Below are positions 24,704-33,630 of a DNA stretch of 56,025 nt, in pieces. The position numbers were made by a program, and so were the translations under genes. Source of the DNA: Clostridia bacterium (GTDB lineage: Bacteria; Bacillota; Clostridia; Oscillospirales; CAG-272); the NCBI GenBank assembly GCA_017625935.1, contig JAGALA010000003.1:1-56025 (forward strand), read 5' to 3'. The notes beneath the pieces are model-generated. The model ran no database searches and was not told where the DNA came from. It saw nothing but the letters and a program-made list of their open reading frames with translations. Positions within the stretch are counted from its first letter, which is position 1, and the number at the start of each line of letters is the position of its first letter.

Positions 24704-27700
24704 TTATTGAATTACTGTGACTGTAACGGTTTTTTCACCTATTACAATTTCGTTTATTTCCTCTGTCAAAAGCTCTGCATTTATAGTTAACGTAAAGTTT
24801 TCAACATTGTACTGCTCGCTTGTAAGCTCCGTGCCGTTTAGCTTAACGGAATCAGCTGAGATGTTTCCAAGATAGATTACTGCGTTGCAGCCCTTTTCTA
24901 TGGTTATATCCTTAAGCGTCGTTTCTGTAACCGCCGTTACGTTTACGCTAAACTCGTACGCGCTTGCTAAGCTGTATGCCTTAAAGGTGTATTCTCCAAC
25001 CTCCAAAAGCTCGAAGTATGAAGAATCGATAACGAGATTTCTGCCGTTTGTTGTGTAGAATGCGCTCGGCACCTTGGTGTTAGCCATTGTCATATTGTAA
25101 AGTGAGGTAATCATCTGAGAGGAGTCACCGACAACGGTTAAATCACCTGTGCCGCCGTATGAATAATTGCCGTTGAAGTTTACAACAGACTTAAAGGTTG
25201 CAGTACCCGAGAATACGTTAAGTCCGAAAAGACCTTCCTTCGGCTCGTTTTCACCAAGAACTGCGTCGATAGCTAACTGACCGTTGATGTATGATTTGAT
25301 ATGAGTGCCCTTTGCCTCAACTCTTAATACAACATTGCTTGTGTTTACGCCATGTGCGCTTGCTCTGCCTATCTCACCGTTTGGTGACCACATTTTAACG
25401 ATTTTCTCGTTGTTATCGTAGTTGAAGATGATGTATTGGCTCATATCCTCGCTTGCTCTGAAGATAAATGCCGCCGCAACTGCATCGAGTGAGAATGAAA
25501 CCGAGCAGTTGAAATCTCCCGCACTTTGGCTTGATAAGAGGTAGCCGTCGCCGGCAGGAGTATTTGCTATAATCTCCGTGCCCTTTGAAATCCAGTTGCC
25601 CGATACAATTCCGCTTGAATTAAACGGGATGTCCGTTTCGGGTGTGCTGCTGTAAACTGTAACCTCAATGTATCTTCTTTGCTTGCCGCAGGTTGCCGTA
25701 AGCGTTGCCTTGCCTGTGCCAAGCGCCTTTACTATTACGCCGCCCGTTACGTTTTCAATTGCCACAACGTCGCTTCCGCTTTGAAGCTCCCATACAATTT
25801 CCTGTCCTGAGGTTGAATATGCGGTTACCTGCTTCTCTGTTGCTATCGTGGTGTCAAGCTCAAGCTCTGTGTCGCTGATATACAAAACGGTTTCGCCGTC
25901 AACAACCTCGCCTGTGCGCCAAACGGATGCAATTTCGTTAACCTCAAGGTTTTCAACGGTTGATTCACCGCCCACACTTAATTCCGCCTTAACGGAATAT
26001 GGAGATGCGAGTGTTAATACGTAGAATGGGATTTTAAAATCGTCACAGAACACCTCAACGCCGCCGTTGTCGGAAAGGATATAGAAGTTTTGGCTATCAA
26101 AGCTTCTCGGTCCTGAGGTAAACTTAAAGTGATAATCTCTTATTGAAAGCCCCGCCGAGGAGGTAAATCTACGGTCAACGAAGTAGCCGTCCTCCTTATT
26201 CCAGCCAATTTCCGTATATTCTGTGTCGCCCACGTTGATTTTTATGGAAACAGGCTCGTTACTTGGGTTGTCAATGCTCAAAAGCATTTCAAATACGTGT
26301 GTATTTATGTCTGCAAGCAGATTATTGCTTGACTCATTAATTACTTGATTATTAATTGTAAGGAGATTTTCCTTTGTGAATGCATCGGAATCCTTGACAA
26401 TAGGCGTTTGGGTTAAGATGTAGCCATCACCCTCGCAAGCCAAGCCCCAAATAACGGGGATTGTCATACCGCTTCCGTTCCAAACCTTTCTTGCATTTGC
26501 GTAAATACCGCTGTCGGTGTCGGCAGGCACGCCCGCAAACCAGCTAATCGATACGGTTTTTCCGAAGTAATCACTCTCTTCATCTCTTATGCTGAAGGTT
26601 TGTGTTGCATATGAATCGGGACCGAAGTCCATTTTTTGAATATCGCTTGGGTCAATTGCGCCGCCGTCCTTATCGGTAAAGACGATGCTGTTTCCGTCGT
26701 AATTCATCTTACCTACTATGTATTCTCTTGCGGTAAGAGTAAGCACGGTGTAAATCTCGCCGTCCTCAGCGGTTAAGGTAACAACGTCGGGACATTCGGG
26801 TGCGTTTGCATTAAACTGACCCGCATATGACCAATCGAGAAGGTTTTCGGATTTCATAAACCAAACCTTGTTTTCCTGCTGTCCCGTGACAACCATACCC
26901 CAAGCGGTTGTTTTTCCGTTTTCAACTCTTACAGGGAAAACCTTCGGGTCACGGCAGGCAACCTTGTGGAATATTCCGTCAGCACCTGTTGCAACATCCT
27001 GTGGAATAAGCTTGCGCTTTGTCCAGGTCATACCGCCGTCGTCACTTGACATAATCATTTGGTCCTGTCTGCCGCCGTCACGTGTGTAGAATGCAATAAT
27101 TCCGTTGCCCTCTCCATCGGGGAACCAGTTGAGCGCATCGATGGCGTCGCTGTCGCCAAGGCGGTATTCGTATGCCGAGCCTGACCACATATAGCCGTTG
27201 CCCTCGCCCCAATCGTGGTCGGGAAATAAGCAAATCGGAAGCAGCTCCCAATGAGCAAGGTCACGGCTTCTTGCGTGTCCCCAATAGCAGTCGCCCCAAT
27301 AGTTGTTATATGGGTGGTGCTGATAGTAAAGATGATAATATCCGTCGTAGTAAATAAGACCGTTAGGGTCATTGTTCCAGTGTGCGTACTGTGAGAAATG
27401 ATATTGGTTACGGTAAAGCTCCGTATAGTATGAATAGTCGCTCTTGCCGTAGTAGATATCTGCGAATTTTACCTTTGAATTGAAGCAGTTATAGCCGATA
27501 TTTCCGCCCTCGTAGGTAGCTCCCTCGGGAAGCTTTTCAAGGGAGTTAAGCTCAATTTCGTTATCAATACCGAATCTAAGAATGTTGTCTGCGTAAAATT
27601 CTGCGAAAACGCCGTCCTCCTCGGGAGTTACAACAACCTTCAATTGAACCTTATCGATGTTTGCAACCTTTTCGCCAACCAAGCGTCTTTCGCTATCGGT

Positions 27701-28180
27701 CATTTTATCGTTTCCGATAAAGTAGTCGGTCAAAAGCTCCGTTGCGGTTGTTTTACCGTTTTCCTGTGTAAAGTAAAGAAGCTTTACTAAGTTTGCTACC
27801 CTATCTACGTTAAATACCCAATAGTGTGAGGAGTCCTCAGCACCGAAGGCAAGACCTGCAGCCACGCCTCTTTCAAATGAAACTACTGAGGTATAGACGA
27901 ATTTTTCGTCCGCCGCGTATGTAATTTCGGAAAGATTAAATTTATCAATTTCACTTTCCATAGTAACCTCGCTCGCTACCGTTTCGTATTCGGTGACGTC
28001 CTCAAAGGTTACTCCGTCGTTTTTGTTTCCTTGGCTTCCTCCGTTGTCCTCACCTACTATGCCGCTTCCCGCTTCCTTTTCAACCTTTTCGGGGTTTGTG
28101 CCACCGAAGCCGCAGGCTGCAAGAGAAAACACCATAATGGCAACCAATGCCAAGCTTAAAATTTTATACCAGGTTTTCAT
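24704..28180 (-). CDS. Multidomain GH32 levanase-like lipoprotein with CBM66-like domains
   Basis: 1158 residues. Lipobox SLAAC, lipid Cys23. Domain order: CBM66-like sandwich (about 60-245), GH32 propeller (about 258-600) with HWNNDPNG (nucleophile Asp271), CRDP (409-412) and PECPD (acid/base Glu462), GH32 sandwich (to about 780), bacterial Ig-like domain (about 785-870), second CBM66-like domain (about 875-1030, FRASEDMSQYIIFNYD..., INGQLAIDA), and an Ig/X2-like C-terminus. CBM66 binds the non-reducing fructose ends of levan in known levanases. All catalytic residues are canonical, so this is the most likely surface exo-fructanase of the locus. Confidence 0.9.
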   Translation of the reverse strand: MKTWYKILSLALVAIMVFSLAACGFGGTNPEKVEKEAGSGIVGEDNGGSQGNKNDGVTFEDVTEYETVASEVTMESEIDKFNLSEITYAADEKFVYTSVVSFERGVAAGLAFGAEDSSHYWVFNVDRVANLVKLLYFTQENGKTTATELLTDYFIGNDKMTDSERRLVGEKVANIDKVQLKVVVTPEEDGVFAEFYADNILRFGIDNEIELNSLEKLPEGATYEGGNIGYNCFNSKVKFADIYYGKSDYSYYTELYRNQYHFSQYAHWNNDPNGLIYYDGYYHLYYQHHPYNNYWGDCYWGHARSRDLAHWELLPICLFPDHDWGEGNGYMWSGSAYEYRLGDSDAIDALNWFPDGEGNGIIAFYTRDGGRQDQMIMSSDDGGMTWTKRKLIPQDVATGADGIFHKVACRDPKVFPVRVENGKTTAWGMVVTGQQENKVWFMKSENLLDWSYAGQFNANAPECPDVVTLTAEDGEIYTVLTLTAREYIVGKMNYDGNSIVFTDKDGGAIDPSDIQKMDFGPDSYATQTFSIRDEESDYFGKTVSISWFAGVPADTDSGIYANARKVWNGSGMTIPVIWGLACEGDGYILTQTPIVKDSDAFTKENLLTINNQVINESSNNLLADINTHVFEMLLSIDNPSNEPVSIKINVGDTEYTEIGWNKEDGYFVDRRFTSSAGLSIRDYHFKFTSGPRSFDSQNFYILSDNGGVEVFCDDFKIPFYVLTLASPYSVKAELSVGGESTVENLEVNEIASVWRTGEVVDGETVLYISDTELELDTTIATEKQVTAYSTSGQEIVWELQSGSDVVAIENVTGGVIVKALGTGKATLTATCGKQRRYIEVTVYSSTPETDIPFNSSGIVSGNWISKGTEIIANTPAGDGYLLSSQSAGDFNCSVSFSLDAVAAAFIFRASEDMSQYIIFNYDNNEKIVKMWSPNGEIGRASAHGVNTSNVVLRVEAKGTHIKSYINGQLAIDAVLGENEPKEGLFGLNVFSGTATFKSVVNFNGNYSYGGTGDLTVVGDSSQMITSLYNMTMANTKVPSAFYTTNGRNLVIDSSYFELLEVGEYTFKAYSLASAYEFSVNVTAVTETTLKDITIEKGCNAVIYLGNISADSVKLNGTELTSEQYNVENFTLTINAELLTEEINEIVIGEKTVTVTVIQ

Positions 28181-28197
28181 TGCTGTTCCCTTCCTTA

Positions 28198-29100
28198 TTA
28201 ATTCAGATATTTATTTATCGTGTCTAAATTTGGCAGGTTGTCTATTGCACCGCGTCCTGTGGTGTTTAACGCACCTGTAATATTGCCGTATTTTATCGCG
28301 CTGTTTAATACCTCGCTGTCAAGCACCTTGCCTACGTTTTTATCAAGAACCGTAAGCGCGCCTGCAAAGAAGGCATCGCCCGCGCCCGTTGTATCTATCG
28401 GCTTTATATCGATTGTTGGCAAGCTGTTTCCCTCGCCCTTATATCTCCACTCGCTTCCTTTTTTGCCAAGCGTTATCAAAACGAGCTTATCCTTTAGCGA
28501 GCTTACGTAATCCTCACCGAAGATTTCAACCTCGTCCTCGGAGAATTTAACAATGTCCGCACAGTCAAGGATTTTTTTGTAGGTTTTCACCGCGCTTTCC
28601 GTATCTCTGAAAATGTCCGTGCGGTAGTTTACGTCAAATGCAACCGTTTTGCCCATTTTGTGTGCGCGCTCGGCAATTTCAAGGGCGTATTCCACACAGT
28701 GAGCGTGGGCAAGCATAAGCGAGCCGATGCAAACGATGTCTGCTTTGTTTATAAGCTCGTCGCTAACCGCGGGCATTTGGTAATCCGCCGTATTTTTACG
28801 GTAGAAGCAGAAGGAACGCTCTCCCTCTTCGTTTAATTCAACAAAGGCAAGAGTTGTATTGTGCTTCTCGCTTTTGTGAATATACGTTGTGTCCATACCG
28901 AAGTCCTCGGCATATTTTATCAAGAACTGACCTATTAAGTCGTCACCGACACAGCCGACAAATTTAACGTCCGCGCCGAATTTTTTAAGTGCACAGGCAA
29001 CGTTAAAGGGTGCGCCGCCTGCTTTTCTTTCATACGTTGTGATTCCGTTTTTCTCCTCGCCAATCATATCGGCAAGGATTTCACCAATGCAAAGTAACAA
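28198..29100 (-). CDS. PfkB-family fructokinase
   Basis: 300 residues. It has the ribokinase/PfkB fold: N-terminal GEILADMIGEEKNG and GGAPFNVACALKKFGADVKFVGCVGDD, and the C-terminal catalytic box DTTGAGDAFFAGAL with base Asp and anion hole GAGD. The start is TTG at 29100 with GGAGG six bases upstream. In the fructan operon it would make fructose-6-phosphate from fructose released by the GH32 enzymes. Related family members act on ribose, KDG or tagatose-6-P; context favours fructose. Confidence 0.9.
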   Translation of the reverse strand: MLLCIGEILADMIGEEKNGITTYERKAGGAPFNVACALKKFGADVKFVGCVGDDLIGQFLIKYAEDFGMDTTYIHKSEKHNTTLAFVELNEEGERSFCFYRKNTADYQMPAVSDELINKADIVCIGSLMLAHAHCVEYALEIAERAHKMGKTVAFDVNYRTDIFRDTESAVKTYKKILDCADIVKFSEDEVEIFGEDYVSSLKDKLVLITLGKKGSEWRYKGEGNSLPTIDIKPIDTTGAGDAFFAGALTVLDKNVGKVLDSEVLNSAIKYGNITGALNTTGRGAIDNLPNLDTINKYLN

Positions 29101-29101
29101 A

Positions 29102-30421
29102 TTAAACCTCCGTCTTATCAGCCTTTTGCGCTGATTCTTTTAGATATAATTTATTTTCATATATAGCGAATATAATTGATCTGATTAAAAGTGCTAAGAA
29201 AAATAGCACGGGTGGGAGTGCGTTTATCAGGCTCTTTCCTACTATAAATGATAAAATTACGGAAAGAACACAGGAAATAACGCCCGAGAACCATACAAAC
29301 GAGCCGATGATTTTAAGCGCTCCGCCAATTGACGATACGCTCTTTACTCCCTTTAATTTAAGTATAGAATATGTAAGCAATGTTGCCACAAAAACCATAA
29401 GTGCCAAAAACGGTGCAATTGTCACGGTGTTTATAAAGCAGGCATAGGCATTTATGCCCCAATTTGCTTTATACGTGCTTTTTATGAACTTATCTACCGC
29501 CAAATTTGCTTCCTTGCCCGACAAGCCTTCATTTACGATATCGCCGTTTTCAAGCTTGTCATAAAAGCCGTAGAAGGAAACGTCCCTTCTGCCCGCTTCA
29601 TATGAGCCCGTTAAGCAGTCATCAAAGATAAACAAATAGTTTTTTGTGCCGTTGTTTATGTAATTGTGGTAGTAGTAATTTCTGAGCAGCGGCACGCTTG
29701 ATGCAGCCTCGTACTCTTCTATGCTTGGGTAGTAGCTCTTAAAGTAGAGCTCATATATCGCCCTTGCGTATTCGTCCTTTGTGATTTTGCCGCCTGCAAG
29801 GTCACTTGACAGATTTTTAACCTGTGTCTTCTCTGCCTCGCCCTTGCCCTCTAAGTACGCGCGGTATTTTTCAACCGTTTCGTCGTTTAAGATTAATGCG
29901 TTGCCCGTGTACTTTAACTTGAAATCAAAATTCAGCCTTGCAACGTCGCTTAAGGTAAGATATTCCTCGTATGTAATTACAGTTTCCTTGCCGTCGTTTG
30001 AAACGCAATACGCTTCAATTTCGGCAAGTGTGTCGGCTGAGCGCGTGTCAATCACCACCTCGTAGCCGTTTACCGAATAAATTTCCTTGTCGCTCTCGCT
30101 TTCAAGCGTGTTTATCAAAAGAGAGTTACCGTATTCGCCGTCGTGCTTTTTTGCAAGCAGGGTGCCGTTTTCTATTTTGGCATCAATGCGCTTTTCGGGA
30201 TCCAAATTTGCAAATACCGCGTAGGCTGTGCTCCTAAAATCGGGGGAGGCTTTGTACTGTGCGCCAAACGGCAAGATAAAGCTGAAAAGGAAGCCCGACC
30301 AAATGAACACAAGCGACAAAACCAAGCTAAGAAAAACTGTGGTATAGCCGCGCTTTAAGCCGTCCCGTGACGATGCGTGCGAAAAGAAGCCGAGGAAGAA
30401 AAATTTTAACCATTTTTTCAT
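29102..30421 (-). CDS. Polytopic membrane protein with large extracytoplasmic loop
   Basis: 439 residues. An N-terminal GFFSHASSRDGLKRGYTTVFLSLVLSLVFIWSGFLFSF leads into one helix, followed by about 260 residues predicted outside (mixed charged, no Cys cluster) and three or four C-terminal helices (about 325-425). Not recognised with certainty. The position next to a sugar ABC ATPase recalls MalA/DUF1189-type membrane proteins of maltodextrin loci; this is a weak analogy. It abuts the ATPase gene (two bases) and the fructokinase gene, so it is surely co-transcribed and likely serves uptake. Confidence 0.55.
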   Translation of the reverse strand: MKKWLKFFFLGFFSHASSRDGLKRGYTTVFLSLVLSLVFIWSGFLFSFILPFGAQYKASPDFRSTAYAVFANLDPEKRIDAKIENGTLLAKKHDGEYGNSLLINTLESESDKEIYSVNGYEVVIDTRSADTLAEIEAYCVSNDGKETVITYEEYLTLSDVARLNFDFKLKYTGNALILNDETVEKYRAYLEGKGEAEKTQVKNLSSDLAGGKITKDEYARAIYELYFKSYYPSIEEYEAASSVPLLRNYYYHNYINNGTKNYLFIFDDCLTGSYEAGRRDVSFYGFYDKLENGDIVNEGLSGKEANLAVDKFIKSTYKANWGINAYACFINTVTIAPFLALMVFVATLLTYSILKLKGVKSVSSIGGALKIIGSFVWFSGVISCVLSVILSFIVGKSLINALPPVLFFLALLIRSIIFAIYENKLYLKESAQKADKTEV

Positions 30422-30423
30422 AT

Positions 30424-31980
30424 TTATTTATTTCCGTATTCGCGTGACATAATTGAAAGCTCTGTTTCCTTGTCAAAAAGGTGAACGTGCTTTTCGCTGA
30501 ATTTGATGCCAACGGTGTCACCCGCCGCTAAGCTGTTTCTTTCGGGCACGCTGACGATAAAGTCCTGATCCTTCTCGCCTAAGCGAAGGAAAAGCTGTGT
30601 TGTGTTGCCCAAAACCTCTTTAATTGTGAGCGTTGCCTTAATGCCCTCTTCGTCAAGCACTACGTTTTCGCCTCTTATACCGAGGTAAACGCTGTGCGCT
30701 TCGCCATCGAGGTATTCCGCGTTTATTGTACGGAGATTTGAGAGCGAAAGGGTCATTCTCTGTCCGTCGCTCAAGGTAACTGCAAGCACATCGCCCTCGC
30801 GCTTGATTTCTACCTCAAAGAAGTTCATTTGCGGAGTGCCGATGAAGCCCGCCACGAATTTGTTTTCGGGATAGTCAAAAAGGTTTGTCGGCGTGTCGAT
30901 TTGCTGAACAACACCAAGCTTCATAACAACTATGCGTGAGCCCATTGTCATAGCCTCAATTTGGTCGTGGGTAACGTAAATGAAGGTTGTTTTGAGCTGA
31001 TTGTGGAGCTTTACTATTTCCGCTCTCATCGCGGTTCTTAATTTCGCGTCGAGGTTGGAGAGTGGCTCGTCGAGCAAGAACACCTTCGGTCCGCGCACCA
31101 TTGCACGTCCGAGCGCAATACGCTGACGTTGACCGCCCGACATCTCTGCGGGCTTGGAATCAAGAAGCTCCTCAATGCCCAAAATTTCAGCCGCCCATTT
31201 TACCTTTTCGTCAATTTCCTGCTTTTTCATATGTACGTACTTGAAAAGCGGTACGGGCGTTGTCTTGTAGTATTCCACATCCTTTGCGGCATCCTCAATG
31301 CGCTTTTCGGTGAGTGATTTCTCTTCATTATAATAAATGATGTCTTTTTCGATTTTTTCCTTCAGGTAATCTTGCGCCTCAAGCTTGCTATTTAGCTTAG
31401 CGGAATCTGCCTCGGTAGCATTAGACACCTGCTCGTTGAGATTTGATATCACCAAATTAAGTGCGCTCATTTTACCCTCTGCTCTTGCAAGGTCCTTTGT
31501 CAAGGATTTTGCGCGCTTATTCAGCTTTCTAAGCTTTTTAGATGCAACCGAAATCTTTTTCTTATCAATACCGATTACCTGCTCACCCTGCTTGTCGAGC
31601 TTAGGCACAGGCACCTTACGCATTTTAAGACCGAATGCGATATTGCCGTAGGCAGTTAAGTGCGGATAAAGCGCGTAGCTTTGGAAAACCATCGCAATAT
31701 CTCTGTCCTTTGCGTCAACGTCGTTAACGAGCTGGTCATCGATATAAAGCTCGCCGCCGCTGATTTCCTCAAGGCCTGCAATCATACGAAGTGTTGTGGA
31801 TTTACCGCAACCGGACGGGCCGACAAAGACGATAAACTCGCCGTCGTTAATCTCCATATTGAAGTCCTTAACCGCAACAAAATCACCGCTTCTCTTCTTA
31901 GCCTCGCCTGCGGCGTTCTTTTTCGCCTTGCCAACGCCGGGGTATATTTTGTAAACGTGTCTTAATAACAAATTTGCCAT
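30424..31980 (-). CDS. msmX: Multiple-sugar ABC transporter ATPase (MsmX/UgpC type) with coiled-coil insertion
   Basis: 518 residues from ATG 31980, chosen for its GGAG ribosome site; an ATG 45 bases upstream lacks one. Walker A GPSGCGKST (54-62), Q-loop Gln100, signature SGGQR (281-285), Walker B VFLLDEP (300-306), H-loop YVTHD and a TOBE-type C-terminal regulatory domain are intact. The family is normally near 365 residues. The excess is a Lys/Glu-rich helical insertion of about 130 residues (about 121-254) between the Q-loop region and the signature, plus a basic 15-residue insertion after YPG (about 16-35). First gene of the operon, downstream of the operator-flanked promoter. It would power the two permeases at 20412-22299. 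Confidence 0.9.
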   Translation of the reverse strand: MANLLLRHVYKIYPGVGKAKKNAAGEAKKRSGDFVAVKDFNMEINDGEFIVFVGPSGCGKSTTLRMIAGLEEISGGELYIDDQLVNDVDAKDRDIAMVFQSYALYPHLTAYGNIAFGLKMRKVPVPKLDKQGEQVIGIDKKKISVASKKLRKLNKRAKSLTKDLARAEGKMSALNLVISNLNEQVSNATEADSAKLNSKLEAQDYLKEKIEKDIIYYNEEKSLTEKRIEDAAKDVEYYKTTPVPLFKYVHMKKQEIDEKVKWAAEILGIEELLDSKPAEMSGGQRQRIALGRAMVRGPKVFLLDEPLSNLDAKLRTAMRAEIVKLHNQLKTTFIYVTHDQIEAMTMGSRIVVMKLGVVQQIDTPTNLFDYPENKFVAGFIGTPQMNFFEVEIKREGDVLAVTLSDGQRMTLSLSNLRTINAEYLDGEAHSVYLGIRGENVVLDEEGIKATLTIKEVLGNTTQLFLRLGEKDQDFIVSVPERNSLAAGDTVGIKFSEKHVHLFDKETELSIMSREYGNK

Positions 31981-32052
31981 AGATGACTCCTTTTTTTCCG
32001 TTAATGAATTATCCCTTTGCAACATTATGTAAAATCACTAAATTTTGCAAAA

Positions 32053-32068
32053 TTGGAAATGTTTCCAA
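32053..32068. promoter_or_regulatory. Operator palindrome 1, downstream of the promoter
   Basis: TTGGAAATGTTTCCAA, two 7-bp arms perfectly inverted around a 2-base centre. It starts about five bases after the -10 of the fructan promoter, so a bound repressor would cover the transcription start. Confidence 0.75.
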
Positions 32069-32072
32069 TGGC

Positions 32073-32101
32073 ATTATACACTAAAGAAAACAAAATTTCA
32101 A
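32073..32101 (-). promoter_or_regulatory. Promoter of the fructan locus
   Basis: On the minus strand TTGAAA (32101-32096), 17-bp spacer, TATAAT (32078-32073). Flanked on both sides by the same palindrome. Confidence 0.8.
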
Positions 32102-32107
32102 CCCCTT

Positions 32108-32123
32108 TTGGAAAAGTTTCCAA
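32108..32123. promoter_or_regulatory. Operator palindrome 2, upstream of the promoter
   Basis: TTGGAAAAGTTTCCAA, identical in both arms to operator 1 and 55 bp from it centre to centre, just upstream of the -35. The pair would allow looping or double occupancy by a LacI-family dimer or tetramer. Confidence 0.75.
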
Positions 32124-32269
32124 TTTTTATTGTAAAAAACTACAATTTTGTTGATTTTGACTAATTTTTATAAATAAATATTTTCTTGACATATCTGCTC
32201 TCTCAAATGAAGCAACTGAAATTCTCGTGTGCTTATTCAATTCACGTCGCTTGCGACAATTCATCAAAA

Positions 32270-32297
32270 AAAATGGAGAGGTTGCCCTCTCCATTTT
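32270..32297 (-). terminator. Terminator of the pcrA-GH2-GH39 operon
   Basis: AAAATGGAGAGG (32270-32281), 4-base loop, CCTCTCCATTTT (32286-32297). On the minus strand it is followed by a U run (A9 on the plus strand). The rest of the 281-base gap between the two operons holds only the promoter/operators and a short GTCGC-TT-GCGAC hairpin. Confidence 0.8.
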
Positions 32298-32306
32298 CAT
32301 TTATTT

Positions 32307-33629
32307 TTACGCTTCGATATAAAGGATAGTATTGCGCTCCATGCGGATAGTCAGTTTGCCGTCAACGAATGAGGTTCTGCGGTATGGGGAGTACATATCG
32401 TTTTCGTCAACGCGGTAAATTTTGGCGTTTGACATATCTACGCCTTCCACGTTAATTTCAACGATTTTGCTATTCTCGTTATCGTTTTCCGTGTAGTAAG
32501 TAACTACCGCGCCAGCCTTATTTCCGTTCCTTGCGGCTACAATGTACACCGTTTCGTCATCAGAGGTGTGAGCAACCTGTGTGCCAAGGTCATAGAGGTT
32601 AGCAAAGGTATAAAACGCATAGTAGCCCTTAAGCTCGGAATACGTATACATATCCCAAAGTCCGTTAAACGCGGTTGGTCTTGCATCGTAGTACATAAGC
32701 ATATCAACGTCGGGGTTATTTTGCAGCTGGCACATAACAGCAGAGGTAAACGCCGCGCCCTTCATACCGATAATTTGCTTAATTGAATACACAAATTCCT
32801 TCGTCCAGCAACGAACGTAGTTCCATTCGTTCAAGATGCTCTCAGCATCACCGTAGCCGTACTTTTGAAGGAGCTTTCTTATGCGTGTTGCTTTGATTGA
32901 AACGTCGCTTGGCTCAGTCCAATACCAATGCCAGGAGAAAAAGTCAACGGGAACGTTTGGCACCTTCGTTATTCTTTGAAGGAAGCGCTCCATCCAAGCC
33001 TCATCACCTGCTGAAGCAGGGCCACCGATTTTCAAATTAGGGAAGCAGGATTTTAAGTGCTTAGCCGCTATAACGTAGAAGTTGGCATAATCAACCTCTG
33101 TTCCGCTCCAACATCTTTTGTTCGTGCTGTCGTCGGGGTCGAGGTCCGGCTCGTTCCAAATTTCCCAGTACTTTATATTAAAGTGAAAGCCGTCTGCCCA
33201 GCCTTCGTTATAGTGTCTTATAATATGCTCGCATATTTCAGCCCACTTTTGAAAATCCTTGGGCATTATTGTCCCGTACTTCTTTACGCCGTGCTCAATT
33301 TTAGAGCCAAGTCTGTAAAACGGCTCCGCACCGTATTCAATAATTTGCTTCATATAATGGTCGGTGCATGCAAAATCATAGCTTGCAGGGTCGTTTACGT
33401 CCGCGTCAAAATTCGGGAAAATCGCGTGAACGTCAACAGTATGCTCTCCGCCGTATCCTGCGTGGAATGCAGCGTCGTGTACTCTTGCATAAGGTATTCT
33501 TGCCGCTTGATAAGAAAGCGCGTTGCTTCTTATTTGGTCCTTGCCTGCTACAACGGGGCCGTTATTCACCGCGTGCATTACCTTGATTTTGCCTGTTTCC
33601 TTAGTATAGTTGATATTTACTGTACTCAT
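32307..33629 (-). CDS. GH39-like glycoside hydrolase (beta-xylosidase clan)
   Basis: 440 residues with no signal peptide, so cytoplasmic. TIM-barrel glycosidase of clan GH-A: the acid/base motif YWEIWNEPDL carries Glu160 and the nucleophile motif SILNEWNYV carries Glu268. The surroundings (RIPYARVHDAAFH near the start, FFSWHWYW at 230-237) resemble GH39 beta-xylosidase/iduronidase relatives. A C-terminal beta-sandwich (about 340-440) follows. Co-oriented directly after the GH2 gene, so the two probably act on the same oligosaccharide. Exact substrate unknown. Confidence 0.8.
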   Translation of the reverse strand: MSTVNINYTKETGKIKVMHAVNNGPVVAGKDQIRSNALSYQAARIPYARVHDAAFHAGYGGEHTVDVHAIFPNFDADVNDPASYDFACTDHYMKQIIEYGAEPFYRLGSKIEHGVKKYGTIMPKDFQKWAEICEHIIRHYNEGWADGFHFNIKYWEIWNEPDLDPDDSTNKRCWSGTEVDYANFYVIAAKHLKSCFPNLKIGGPASAGDEAWMERFLQRITKVPNVPVDFFSWHWYWTEPSDVSIKATRIRKLLQKYGYGDAESILNEWNYVRCWTKEFVYSIKQIIGMKGAAFTSAVMCQLQNNPDVDMLMYYDARPTAFNGLWDMYTYSELKGYYAFYTFANLYDLGTQVAHTSDDETVYIVAARNGNKAGAVVTYYTENDNENSKIVEINVEGVDMSNAKIYRVDENDMYSPYRRTSFVDGKLTIRMERNTILYIEA

Positions 33630-33630
33630 A

